Shown here: in pieces, positions 24,953-33,488 of the stretch
Layout: each line of letters starts with the position of its first letter
Numbering within the stretch: position 1 is the first letter of the stretch
Origin: Corallococcus coralloides DSM 2259
GTDB taxonomy: Bacteria > Myxococcota > Myxococcia > Myxococcales > Myxococcaceae
Length of the DNA: 64,000 bases
Reading direction: 5' to 3'
Assembly: GCF_000255295.1 (NCBI RefSeq)
Contig: NC_017030.1
Location: 9,274,328-9,338,327, forward strand
Notes under the pieces: model-generated
Told to the model about the DNA's origin: nothing
The model's input: only the letters and a program-made list of their open reading frames with translations
Database searches by the model: none
Position numbers and translations under genes: made by a program

Positions 24953-27453
24953 GGCGGGTCCTCCTGGAGGTCCAGGTACACGGTGAGGGTGCCGCGCACG
25001 GTGCGAGGGGCACCGGCGGAGAAGTGGCGCGTGGCCAGCAGGGACGCGGGCGCATCGGGGCCTCGGAAGTTGGACACGTAGTTGAACTCGGACTCGCGCC
25101 AGCGCGCGTCCAGCAGGTTCTCCACGGACAGGCCCAGCTCCACGGCGTGCCAGCGCGCGCGGGCCGCCACGTCGAAGAGGAAGATGGACTCGCTGTAGCG
25201 ATCCAACGGCAGGGGCTTGGGCCCGATGGCGCTGTGCCCCAGCGCCACGCTCCACCCCATCGGCTGCCGGGCCACGGTGGCCGTACCCCGCCACGACGCG
25301 TCCACGCGCCCCAGCACCTGCGGGATGTACGGCAGCACCGCGCCGTCCCACAGCTTCCACGGCGAAGCCTCGGGCAACGGCTGCGTCGCGCGGGCCCACG
25401 CGAGGCTCGCCTGCACGTCCAGGTGCTGCTCCCACTGGAAGCGCACGCTGCCGAACGCGCCCAGCCGCTGCGACGGGCCAATGGGCTGGTTGCGCCCCGC
25501 CGTCTCGCTGAACACCAGGTCCTGCGACACGCGCGTGGCGAACACTGCGCTTCGCAGTTCCAGAGAAGACGGACCCTCACTCCACCGCCAGCCCAGGCCT
25601 GTCTCCCCGGACGTCACCCGCGCGTAGGGCGCGAACTCCGCGTCGGACAGGCCGGCCGCGTCGCTGGAGCGCGCGCCCAGGCCCGCGCTGGTCAGCCAGG
25701 TGAGGCGCGGCGTCAGGCGCACCTCCGCGCTGGCGCGAGGGCTGGCGAAGAAGCCATAGGCCTCCACGGACTCCTCCGGGATGCGAGCCCCCTGTCTGTC
25801 TTCGGTCGGCCGGTTCAGGTCCTCCACGCCGAACAGGAACGTGTCCACGCGCACACCGCCTCGCAGCGTGAGCCACTCCAGCGGCGCGCCGCGCAGGGAC
25901 AGGTACGCGCCCAGGTTCGTCACGCGCACCTGGTTGTCGAACACGGTGGCGTAGGGCGCACCGCCCTTGTCGCGCAGGCGCCTCGCACGGGTGTGCACGT
26001 TGTCGTAGCGGGCCACGTAGCCCAGCTCCACCGGCTGCGGCTGGCCCCACCAGGTGAGGCCCGGCGTGTAGCGGCCGCGCAGTCCCACGGTGGTGCCCTG
26101 ATAGGACTGCTCCGTGTTGTCGCCGCGCTGGGCTTCGCCGATGGGAGGCGTGTCCTGGAGGAAGCCGGTGAAGTTCTCGCGGCTGCGCATCTGCCGGGCG
26201 ATGGCGAAGGCCTGCTGCACGAAGCGGCCTCCGCGCTCCAGCCGGGACGTCAGCTCCACGGAGGCGATGTGGCGCTGGCTCGCGCCGCCCTGGTTCGGGT
26301 CGTAGAGACAGAAGAACTGCGAGTCCGCGTCCGGCTCACACGGCAGCCGCGCGTCCACGACGTCCGTCTCCCGCACCACGCCCGCGGAGGAATAGCGCGC
26401 GCCGTAGCTCGCGCCGAACAGGCGCAGCTTCGTCTCCGGGCCCAGGCGCAGCTCCGTCTGGGCCATCAGGCCCGCGTTCGCATAAGCGCGGTTGGGTCCA
26501 AAGCCGTGCCCCTGGCGCAGCAGCACGCCGACGAAGGTGGCGGCGGTGGACTCGGGCGGGCCCCACACCAGGGACAGCCGGCGCGACGCGAAGCTGCCGT
26601 AGCTGGCGGACGCGATGATGCCCCGCCGCTCCAGCCCCAGCTGGTACTCCACGGTGCCCGCCACGCCGAAGTCGCCCTGGGATGGATCATACGGCCCCTC
26701 CGTCACGCGCAGGGACTGCACCAGCTCCGGGATGATGAAGTACGTGTCCGCGTAGCCGTGACCGTGGGCGTTGGAAACCTCATTGAGGGGCACTCCGTCC
26801 AGGCGCATCTCCACGTCCTTGCCCTCGCCCGCGTCGAAGCCGCGCAGGTAGACGGTCTCCGCGTGCCCTTCCCCGCCGTGGTTGGCGAGCATCACGCCCG
26901 GAGCGAGCAGCATCAGGTCCGTGGCCGAGTTGCGAGGCACGTCCGCCAGCTGCCCCACCGTGATGTGGAAGTCCCCCACCGCGACCGGAGGCGGCGCGGC
27001 GGAGTGCCCCCGCACCGTGGTGGAGAACGCGGGCGGCTCCGGCTTCGCCGGCTTCGGAGGAGGTGCGGGCTCCTCCACCTCGACCCCAGGGACCTCCGCC
27101 CCCGGCTCGAACGTCACCGGCACGTCCACGCGCACCTCCAGCGGCTCCTCTCCCTGGCGCGCGGGCTGGAAGCGCCAGCGCAGGGCCGCCGCCATCGCGG
27201 CCCGGTCGAACGCGGTGCCCCCGGACTCCTGGACCTCCACCAGGGACACCTCTCCCCCGCTGTCGATGGTCAGCCGCAGCAGCACCCGCACGGCCTCTAT
27301 CAACGGCGGGGCGTCCGCCGGCATCACCGGCGGCGGTGCCTCCACGGGAACGGGTGGCGTCACGGGCACTTCGGGCGACGCGCTCAACAGCCAGAGCACC
27401 AGCGTCGGGATGAACACGGGCAACGACCTCGGCCTTCGGGGCCCACCCGGCAC
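24949..27453 (-). CDS. TonB-domain fused to a TonB-dependent outer membrane receptor
   Basis: 834 residues. After a signal segment, residues ~50-115 match the C-terminal domain of TonB (VLLRLTIDSGGEVSLVEVQE ... ALRWRFQPARQGEEPLEVRV). After a Pro-rich linker, a plug domain (~160-270) and a 22-strand-type barrel follow to the C-terminus. The plug contains NHGGEGHAE and NAHGHGYAD, two His-rich loops that suggest metal or metal-complex cargo. Start choice: GTG 27453 gives a basic n-region and has GGAAAGG upstream; TTG 27468 and GTG 27417 are alternatives. It overlaps the Tat lipoprotein gene by 4 nt, and palindrome site D is in the divergent promoter region. Confidence 0.9.
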   Translation of the reverse strand: MPGGPRRPRSLPVFIPTLVLWLLSASPEVPVTPPVPVEAPPPVMPADAPPLIEAVRVLLRLTIDSGGEVSLVEVQESGGTAFDRAAMAAALRWRFQPARQGEEPLEVRVDVPVTFEPGAEVPGVEVEEPAPPPKPAKPEPPAFSTTVRGHSAAPPPVAVGDFHITVGQLADVPRNSATDLMLLAPGVMLANHGGEGHAETVYLRGFDAGEGKDVEMRLDGVPLNEVSNAHGHGYADTYFIIPELVQSLRVTEGPYDPSQGDFGVAGTVEYQLGLERRGIIASASYGSFASRRLSLVWGPPESTAATFVGVLLRQGHGFGPNRAYANAGLMAQTELRLGPETKLRLFGASYGARYSSAGVVRETDVVDARLPCEPDADSQFFCLYDPNQGGASQRHIASVELTSRLERGGRFVQQAFAIARQMRSRENFTGFLQDTPPIGEAQRGDNTEQSYQGTTVGLRGRYTPGLTWWGQPQPVELGYVARYDNVHTRARRLRDKGGAPYATVFDNQVRVTNLGAYLSLRGAPLEWLTLRGGVRVDTFLFGVEDLNRPTEDRQGARIPEESVEAYGFFASPRASAEVRLTPRLTWLTSAGLGARSSDAAGLSDAEFAPYARVTSGETGLGWRWSEGPSSLELRSAVFATRVSQDLVFSETAGRNQPIGPSQRLGAFGSVRFQWEQHLDVQASLAWARATQPLPEASPWKLWDGAVLPYIPQVLGRVDASWRGTATVARQPMGWSVALGHSAIGPKPLPLDRYSESIFLFDVAARARWHAVELGLSVENLLDARWRESEFNYVSNFRGPDAPASLLATRHFSAGAPRTVRGTLTVYLDLQEDPP

Positions 27454-27502
27454 GGGCAGCCTTTCCAACGGCCGTCCGTGGATATCGCAACCCAGACTTG
27501 AC

Positions 27503-27519
27503 TTGCAACATAGTTACAA
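27503..27519. promoter_or_regulatory. 17-bp palindrome, site D (TTGCAAC-ATA-GTTACAA)
   Basis: Six of seven arm positions match. It lies between the divergent receptor operon and the MbnP-like gene, 15 bp before the latter's ATG, so one bound protein could control both units. A poor -35/-10 pair for the plus strand (TTGACT ... TACCAA) would overlap it. Confidence 0.62.
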
Positions 27520-27534
27520 ATACCAACCGGATAC

Positions 27535-28422
27535 ATGAACCGACGAAGCAAGTGGACCCGGGGCCTGCTGTCAGGTGCGTTGGCCCTCATGGCCTGCGGC
27601 TGCGGTGACGCCGTGGCGCGGGGCGACGTGCGCGTGTCGCTGAGCGGCGGAGACGGCACGCAGCGCGGCTACGCGGATCACCTCTTCCAGGACGGCTGGT
27701 CCGTGCAGTTCACCAAGTACCTGGTGTCCCTGGGCGACTTCACCCTCACCTCCGCGGCCGGCGACGTGCACGCCACGACGGAGCACCTGCTGGTGGACGT
27801 GCAGAAGGGGGACGTGCCCCTCACCGGCCTCACGGGCCTGGAGGCCGGGCGCTACGGCGTGGCCTTCCGCGTGAGCCCTCCGGAGGCCCGCACCGTAGCG
27901 GGCACGTCCGTGTCCGCGGACGACCTGGCGATGATGCGCGAGCGCGGCTTCAGCTACTTCGTGGAGGGCCGCGCGCAGAACCGCGACCCCACCCTGGGCG
28001 TCTACACCTTCCGCATGGGCTTCCCCGTCGACGCGCGGATGGTGGACTGCATCAACGGCGTGGACGGCACCCAGGGCATCGTCGTGCCGGAGAGCTCCGT
28101 GGCGGAGGGGGAGGTCACCATCCACGCCGAGCACATGTTCTACGACCGGCTGGGCACCCACCGCGGCGTGCAGCTGCGCTTCGAGGCCATCGCCGCCACC
28201 GCGGACTCAAACCACGCCATCACGCCGGAGGGGCTGGCATCCCAGGACCTGCTCGACCTGCGCGGGCTGGGGGGCGGCGAGCTGCGCGACGCCCAGGGCC
28301 AGCCCGTCGTCTACCAGCCCGGCGCCTACGCCCTGCGCACGCTCCAGGAGTTCGTCACCCAGAGCATCGTGGATCAGGCGCACCTCAACGGCGGCGGCGT
28401 CTGCACCGTCGCCGCGCCGTAG
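27535..28422 (+). CDS. MbnP-like lipoprotein
   Basis: 295 residues. The lipoprotein signal ends ALMACGC. The protein shows features I associate with MbnP-type metal-linked proteins: GWSVQFTKYLVSLGDFTL near residue 57, a long YFVEGRA... MGFPVDARMVDCINGVDGTQG middle, and EVTIHAEHMFYDRLG with two His near residue 200, plus a C-terminal Cys. MbnP proteins accompany methanobactin-type and related copper loci. Neither the partner di-heme peroxidase MbnH nor a methanobactin precursor is present here. It is divergent from the receptor operon and shares palindrome site D. Confidence 0.7.
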   Translation: MNRRSKWTRGLLSGALALMACGCGDAVARGDVRVSLSGGDGTQRGYADHLFQDGWSVQFTKYLVSLGDFTLTSAAGDVHATTEHLLVDVQKGDVPLTGLTGLEAGRYGVAFRVSPPEARTVAGTSVSADDLAMMRERGFSYFVEGRAQNRDPTLGVYTFRMGFPVDARMVDCINGVDGTQGIVVPESSVAEGEVTIHAEHMFYDRLGTHRGVQLRFEAIAATADSNHAITPEGLASQDLLDLRGLGGGELRDAQGQPVVYQPGAYALRTLQEFVTQSIVDQAHLNGGGVCTVAAP

Positions 28423-28449
28423 GGCCTCCCCAGCACACAGGGAAGGCCC
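28422..28449. terminator. Hairpin between convergent genes
   Basis: GGGCCTCCC pairs with GGGAAGGCCC (one bulge) around an 8-nt loop, in the 36-bp gap between the MbnP-like and thioredoxin genes. It could serve both strands, although no uridine run follows on either side. Confidence 0.45.
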
Positions 28450-28458
28450 CGGCGGGAC

Positions 28459-28842
28459 TCACGCCTTGGGCGCTTCCTTCGCGGCGCGCTGCGCTTCGAC
28501 CTCGCGCCGCACGTCATCCATGTTCAGCGCGCGGACCTGCTTCAGCAGGTCCTCCAGCGCCGCCGCCGGCATCGCGCCCGGCTGCTCGAACAGCAGGATG
28601 CCGTCCCGGAACACCATCAGCGTGGGAATGGAGCGGATCTCGAAAGCACCGGACAGCTCCGGCTGCGCGTCGGTGTCGATCTTCCCGAACACGATGTCCG
28701 CGTGCTTGTTGGAGGTGCTCTCGAAGATGGGCGCGAACGCGCGGCAGGGGCCACACCAGGTCGCCCACCAGTCCAGGATGACGATGCCGCTCTTGCCCAC
28801 CGTCTCCTTGAAGTTGTCCTTCGTGATTTCGAGCGTCGCCAT
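28459..28842 (-). CDS. Thioredoxin family protein
   Basis: 127 residues with the active site WCGPC at 29-33 and cis-proline IRSIPTLMVF. It reduces protein disulfides in the cytosol. A charged C-terminal extension of about 20 residues (VRREVEAQRAAKE...) goes beyond the usual thioredoxin end. It follows the FKBP isomerase gene by 9 bp with a good AGGAGG, so the two folding helpers form an operon. Confidence 0.93.
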   Translation of the reverse strand: MATLEITKDNFKETVGKSGIVILDWWATWCGPCRAFAPIFESTSNKHADIVFGKIDTDAQPELSGAFEIRSIPTLMVFRDGILLFEQPGAMPAAALEDLLKQVRALNMDDVRREVEAQRAAKEAPKA

Positions 28843-28851
28843 GAAGTCCTC

Positions 28852-29175
28852 CTACCGAACGTCCAACAGCTCCACCTCGAACAAGAGGGTGGCGTTGGGG
28901 GGAATCACCCCGGCCGCGCCGCGCGAGCCGTAGCCCAGCTCCGGCGGGATGGTGAGCTTGCGGATGCCGCCGACCTTCATGCCTGCCACGCCCTGGTCCC
29001 AGCCCTGGATGACCTGGCCCGCGCCCAGGCCGAAGGTGAAGCCCTGACCCCGGTCCCGGCTGCTGTCGAACTTCTTGCCGTCCGTGAGCGTGCCCACGTA
29101 GTGCACCGTCACCCGCTTGCCGGCGACCGCTTCCGCCCCGGTCCCGACCTTCACGTCTTCCACTCCCAAGCTCAT
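28852..29175 (-). CDS. FKBP-type peptidyl-prolyl isomerase
   Basis: 107 residues, the size of a single FKBP domain. Conserved positions are VHYVGTLTDGKKFDSSRDR, FGLGAGQVIQGWDQGVAGMKVG and IPPELGYGSRGAAGVIPPNATLLFEVELL, covering the substrate pocket (Tyr, Phe, Asp, Trp). There is no signal peptide. GAGGAG precedes the ATG. It is first in the FKBP-thioredoxin operon. Confidence 0.95.
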   Translation of the reverse strand: MSLGVEDVKVGTGAEAVAGKRVTVHYVGTLTDGKKFDSSRDRGQGFTFGLGAGQVIQGWDQGVAGMKVGGIRKLTIPPELGYGSRGAAGVIPPNATLLFEVELLDVR

Positions 29176-29271
29176 GCCAGGCTCCTCAGGCGGGGATCCG
29201 CCATGGAAAAGTGCGCACTCTAACGCCGGGCGCAGCCTCCCGCCTCCCTGAATGCCCCACCCCGTGCCGGA

Positions 29272-29318
29272 ATAAAAGTGACGGCGGGGGACCGGACGAT
29301 TCCGGACACCCCGCCGTC
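29272..29318 (-). terminator. Rho-independent terminator of the outer membrane barrel gene
   Basis: A 10-bp stem (GACGGCGGGG with its complement) enclosing a further CCGGA/TCCGG pairing, followed on the minus strand by ACTTTTATT. It lies 31 bp past the barrel gene stop. Confidence 0.8.
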
Positions 29319-29348
29319 AGCTCCTGCCATGGAGGCCGTGACTTCACA

Positions 29349-30494
29349 TCAGAACGTGCCACCCACGTTCAGCGTGGTCGTGTAGCTGCCACCGCCCGAC
29401 GGATCGTCGCCACCCGGATCGATGTTGGGGGCGAACTGCTTGTCGAACAGGAAGTTGTAGTAGCCACGCAGGTCCGCGGTGAAGTGGCCGAAGTGGCCGC
29501 GCACGCCCACGCCCGCCGGGATGTTGCCCACGGTGTCGTCGCTGTAGCCGAGCGACTCACCGCCGCGGAAGTGGTAGTTGCTGATGCCGATGCCGCCCAG
29601 GAGGTACGGCTGCACCGCCGTCGGCGTCACGGCCACGGTCAGGGCCGCCTGGCCACCGTTGCGCACCAGGTCCGGACCGTCTTCCGCACCCGCGGCGCCC
29701 GCGTCCTTGATGTTGTTCAAGGCGCCGGAGTAGCCGACTTCGATACCCAGCACGGACGTCGGCTTGAGCGACGCCGTCACGGCCGCGGAGGGGCCGGGGG
29801 CAATCTGCGGAGCCAGGGCGCCGGTGTAGCCTTCCACACCGCCACCGATGAGGAGCGTCAGGCCCTTCTTGTCGTTCTTGCTCTTCTTCTCCACTTCCAG
29901 CGGCTTGATGTCCTCATTGGTTGACGCCGAGGGCGTGTAGCTCGGGGCCGGAGGCGGCGTGGTGGCCAGGCCGCTGCCGCCCGTGGCCTCCTCGCCGTAC
30001 AGCGAGCTGTCACGCTGGCTCATGCCACCGCTGCTCGTGCCGGACGGAGGCGGAGGCGGAGCGGGAGGCTCCACCGCGGGAGGCTGCGCCTGGGGAGCCG
30101 ATTCGAGCGGTTCGCTCTGCGGCGTGGTGGTGCCACTGCCGCCCGTCCCGGACTCGTTCAACGGCTCGCAGCGCATCGGCGTGTTCAGGTAGACCACGCC
30201 GCTACCACCGGTGTCGCTGGTGCCCTGGTGCTTGCTGCTCTTCGAGGAGTCATCCAGCGACGACCCGGACGAGCCGCTGCCGCCCGTGCCCTGAAGCGAT
30301 TCATCCACCGGCGCCTCTTCAATGAGGAGGTCCTCCTCCTGGACCCCGTCCTGGGAGGACTGCGCCGACATGTCCTTGTTCTGCTGGTCCTTGGGGACCG
30401 CGGCCTGCCCTGGAGGGCAATCCTTCTCCGCCGCACCCGCGCCCGTCCCATACATGAGCGCCGCGATGGCGCCCGCCAGAATCTTCGCTTTCAT
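29349..30494 (-). CDS. Outer membrane beta-barrel protein with TGGSG repeats
   Basis: 381 residues from ATG 30494 (GGAGGG five nt upstream). A signal peptide ends GAGAAEK. Residues ~60-215 are low-complexity and carry four TGGSG units (GTGGSG, DTGGSG, GTGGSG, ATGGSG) separated by Ser/Pro/Gln-rich linkers. From residue ~220 to the end is a barrel of alternating beta strands that ends in a C-terminal phenylalanine (LNVGGTF), the signal for outer membrane insertion. The barrel is of OmpA-like size, about eight strands. Function is unknown. Confidence 0.82.
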   Translation of the reverse strand: MKAKILAGAIAALMYGTGAGAAEKDCPPGQAAVPKDQQNKDMSAQSSQDGVQEEDLLIEEAPVDESLQGTGGSGSSGSSLDDSSKSSKHQGTSDTGGSGVVYLNTPMRCEPLNESGTGGSGTTTPQSEPLESAPQAQPPAVEPPAPPPPPSGTSSGGMSQRDSSLYGEEATGGSGLATTPPPAPSYTPSASTNEDIKPLEVEKKSKNDKKGLTLLIGGGVEGYTGALAPQIAPGPSAAVTASLKPTSVLGIEVGYSGALNNIKDAGAAGAEDGPDLVRNGGQAALTVAVTPTAVQPYLLGGIGISNYHFRGGESLGYSDDTVGNIPAGVGVRGHFGHFTADLRGYYNFLFDKQFAPNIDPGGDDPSGGGSYTTTLNVGGTF

Positions 30495-30695
30495 CCAACC
30501 CTCCATCGTCGACTGACTGACATGAAGGTTGTCTTGCGAGGGACATCCGGCAAGCCTTGCGCGGAAGGTCAAAGACAGCTGACCTGCCCGCCTGCCCCTC
30601 AGGGGGGAAGGCGTGGTTTCAGAGCCACTTCACGGGGACGGAGGGCTCGAACGCCACCCCGTCCACCGTCAAAGGCAGACGTCCATGGACATCCG

Positions 30696-32588
30696 TCACG
30701 CTTTGCGAAGCCAGGCCGAACCGGTGACGACAGGCAATTGCAGCGCGCGCTCACGGTCCAGGTCCAGGTTGCCAATGTGCAGCGACAGCGGCGCCTGGAC
30801 CCACTTGTAGATGGACTGGTGGAACAGGCGCACGAAGCGGTCCACGTACCCGCCCAGCCGCTCCGCATCCACCTCCGGGAACATCGCGGTGAGCGCGGTG
30901 CGCATCTCCGACGGGGTGAGCTTCTCGCCCGCGTGCAGGTAGAAGCACGCGTCCAGGATGGGGAAGGGCATGAGCTCCTCTTCGCCCACCTGATCATGCG
31001 CCAGCTCCGGCCCCGCGGGCTTGGCCAGCACCTTGCGGATGCCCTCGTAGCCGGTGGTCTCCTGCAGGTAGTCCAGGAGGTACATCACCACCGTCTTGGG
31101 CACGTTGGCGATGACCGCGAGCGCGCCCATCAGGTCGCCGCCGATGGTGGTGTAGCCCACGGACTTCTCGCTCATGTTGCCCGTCTGCAGGAACAGGCCG
31201 CCGCAGGAGTTGCTCCAGTTCCACATGCGCTGGGCGCGGATGCGGGCCTGGATGTTCTGCTCGGTGATGGGGGTGAGCTTCGTTTCGCCCAGCATCGTCT
31301 GGGCGGCGGCCTTCTCCCGCTCGAAGGCCTCTTCGATGGAGACCACCTGGAAGGGCACGCCCAGCTCCCGCGCGATGGTCTCCGCCGCGTCGCGCGTCTG
31401 CTGACTGGAGTACGGGCTGGGCATGTAGAACGCCTGGATGAGCGAGCCCGGGTTGTCCGGCCGCGCGCGCTTCGCGTACCGGTGCGCGATGAGCAGCGTG
31501 AGCAGCGAGTCCCGTCCGCCCGACAGCGCGATGCCGAACAGCTTGAAGGCGCGCGTCTTCTCGAAGTAGTCGCCCACGCCCAGGGACAGCGCGTCCAGGA
31601 TGTCCTCGCACAGCGCCACGCGCGCGGTGCGGCGGGTGTCCGGCGCGGGCAGGAAGAAGCTGCGGTGCGCGGGCACGGGGTACGTCAGCTTCTGGCGCTC
31701 GGTCTTCACCGCCTGCGTGCAGTCCAGCGTGGGCACCTGCTTGCCACCGGCCGTGACCCAGTCCTCGCGGTCCACGCGCCAGGTGGTGTTCTCCGTGCGC
31801 AGGCGCAGCGTGCGGTCCAGGTCCACCACGGCGGAGGTGAAGCCCTGCTGGAAGCGCGGCGTCTCCAGCACGGGGCGGCCGTTCTGATTGATGAAGCCGC
31901 CGCCGTCGAAGATGAGGCCGTCGTTGCTGCCCACCGCGTTCGCGTACGCGATGGTGACCTGGTGGTCGGACGCGCGCGTGGCGATGAGCTCGCGGCGCGT
32001 CTCCCAGAAGCCCAGCCGGAAGGGGGACGCGGAGAGGTTCACCACCAGCTCGCCGCCGGAGTACGCGCGCCGGCGCATGGGGCCGTCCGCGCTCCAGATG
32101 TCCTCGCAGACCTCCGGCGCCACGGTGCCGAAGTCGAACTGGAAGAGGTAGTCGCCCAGCGGCACGCCCCGGTGGCTCTCCGCCATGCCCGGCTGGCCGT
32201 GGCCGAAGGTGCGGCCCTCATAGAAGACGTTGTACGTGGGCAGCTTCTCCTTCGGCACCAGGCCCAGGACCTTGCCGCCCGCAACCACCGCCGCGCAGTT
32301 GAGGCGCACGCCCTGGTGGGCCACGCCCACGCCCAGGATGCTCACCAGCGGCAGCGCCGCGGTCTCCTTCGCGAAGCGCTCCAACTCCGGCCACTGGTGG
32401 TCGATGAAGCCCTGCCACTGGACCAGGTCCTCCGCGGGGTAGCCGGCAATCACCTGCTCGGGGAAGACGCCCAAAGTGACGTCCTCCGCCGCCATCTTCC
32501 TCGCCAGGTCCAGCACCCGGTCGGTGTTGGCCTGGAAGGCGCCCACGGTGGTGTTGACGCTGGCAATGCCAATCTTCACGAGCCGCAT
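30696..32588 (-). CDS. nadE: Glutamine-dependent NAD+ synthetase
   Basis: 630 residues. The N-terminal nitrilase-type glutaminase (1-~290) shows its Glu (FPEQVIAGYP), Lys (PKEKLPTYNVF) and Cys (VAPEVCEDIW). The C-terminal ATP-dependent synthetase (from ~330) shows the P-loop ALSGGRDS, plus MPSPYSS and GNMSEKSVGYTTIGGDL. It converts nicotinic acid adenine dinucleotide to NAD+ with ammonia from glutamine, in the cytosol. ATG 32588 was chosen because it begins the nitrilase fold; the longer frame adds an unrelated 34-residue leader. Confidence 0.95.
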   Translation of the reverse strand: MRLVKIGIASVNTTVGAFQANTDRVLDLARKMAAEDVTLGVFPEQVIAGYPAEDLVQWQGFIDHQWPELERFAKETAALPLVSILGVGVAHQGVRLNCAAVVAGGKVLGLVPKEKLPTYNVFYEGRTFGHGQPGMAESHRGVPLGDYLFQFDFGTVAPEVCEDIWSADGPMRRRAYSGGELVVNLSASPFRLGFWETRRELIATRASDHQVTIAYANAVGSNDGLIFDGGGFINQNGRPVLETPRFQQGFTSAVVDLDRTLRLRTENTTWRVDREDWVTAGGKQVPTLDCTQAVKTERQKLTYPVPAHRSFFLPAPDTRRTARVALCEDILDALSLGVGDYFEKTRAFKLFGIALSGGRDSLLTLLIAHRYAKRARPDNPGSLIQAFYMPSPYSSQQTRDAAETIARELGVPFQVVSIEEAFEREKAAAQTMLGETKLTPITEQNIQARIRAQRMWNWSNSCGGLFLQTGNMSEKSVGYTTIGGDLMGALAVIANVPKTVVMYLLDYLQETTGYEGIRKVLAKPAGPELAHDQVGEEELMPFPILDACFYLHAGEKLTPSEMRTALTAMFPEVDAERLGGYVDRFVRLFHQSIYKWVQAPLSLHIGNLDLDRERALQLPVVTGSAWLRKA

Positions 32589-32714
32589 GGTGCGTCGCTC
32601 TCCCTCAAGAAGGCGTGAGGCCCCGAGCAATGCGCGCATGGGGGGGCCAGGGCAAGCGGATGATGCGGCCCCGGGCTCCGGTGCGTTCATTTCCCCGGCA
32701 TGGAGAGCCGGAAG

Positions 32715-33371
32715 CTAGTTCATCGGTCCGCTGGGGCGCACCGGCTGCAACTGGCTCAAGAGGTCGCTGACGTCCACCAGCACCTGCTCCAGGCGGCGCC
32801 GCACGTCCAGCTCGCCCAGGAGCTCCTGCCGCCGTCCGGGCTCTGGCACCAGCGCGGATGCCACCACGTCCGCCAGCATGCCCCCACCGGCGCGGGCGGC
32901 CACGGGCAGCAGGCTCTCCGCGAACGAGGGTGGCACCCGGCCCGCCAGCTCGAAGACGGCCTGGCGCAGCTGCTCCTCCTCTGGCCCGGTGTAGGGCGGA
33001 TCCGCCAGCACCTGGGCGCGCACCTGGCGGTAGAGCGTGTCCGGCGACAGCTCCTTCACCATCCGTACGCGGCTGACGCCCTGCAGGAGGATGTTGTAGC
33101 GCCCGTCCTCCACCTGTTCGTCCCAGACGATGACGCCCGCGCACATCAGGGACTGCAGCGGCGGACGGCCCTCGTAGTTGCCCTCCCAGCCCGGCTCCAG
33201 CTGGCCCAGGGCCAGCACCCGGTCCGTGGCGAGGGCGTCCTTCACCAGCGCCCGGTAGCGCGGCTCGAAGATGTGCAGGGGAATCACGGTGTGCGGGAAC
33301 AGGACCGCCGACGGGAGGGGAAACACCTTCAGCGCACCGGCGGCGCGTTCCACGGTTTCTTGTGCGGTCAT
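32715..33371 (-). CDS. Lon N-terminal (substrate-binding) domain protein
   Basis: 218 residues. The Lon-N (PUA-like) fold is evident from LKVFPLPSAVLFPHTVIPLHIFEPRYRALVKDAL, ALGQLEPGWEG, and GVIVWDEQVEDGRYNILLQGVSRVRM. The second half is a helical bundle. It has no ATPase or protease domain and so is a stand-alone member whose partner is unknown. GAAGG precedes ATG 33371. It is divergent from the DedA/YqaA-like gene. Confidence 0.9.
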   Translation of the reverse strand: MTAQETVERAAGALKVFPLPSAVLFPHTVIPLHIFEPRYRALVKDALATDRVLALGQLEPGWEGNYEGRPPLQSLMCAGVIVWDEQVEDGRYNILLQGVSRVRMVKELSPDTLYRQVRAQVLADPPYTGPEEEQLRQAVFELAGRVPPSFAESLLPVAARAGGGMLADVVASALVPEPGRRQELLGELDVRRRLEQVLVDVSDLLSQLQPVRPSGPMN

Positions 33372-33449
33372 GGTCACCCTTCCCCGTGTGTAAGCCCCCG
33401 GGGCATGGGGCGCATTCCAATCAGGCAGGCATCCGGGCCCGGGGTCCCG

Positions 33450-33478
33450 GTGGCAAGGGCCTCGGGTTCCGCTAGGGT
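33450..33478 (+). promoter_or_regulatory. Sigma-70-like promoter of the DedA/YqaA-like gene
   Basis: GTGGCA and TAGGGT separated by 17 bp, with the -10 ending 10 bp before the ATG. The spacing is ideal, the -35 is imperfect. Confidence 0.45.
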
Positions 33479-33488
33479 GCGCCCCCGA

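Noticed and set aside
25024..27501. Very long plus-strand open frame opposite the TonB receptor
   Set aside because: Its composition is His/Arg/Gln-rich with no domain, as expected for the antisense of a GC-rich gene. The minus strand carries clear receptor motifs.
30228..32618. Long plus-strand open frame opposite nadE and the barrel gene
   Set aside because: No motifs, and the minus strand encodes an intact NAD synthetase. Similar shadows at 34429-36627, 43175-45088 and 44490-47072 were dropped for the same reason.
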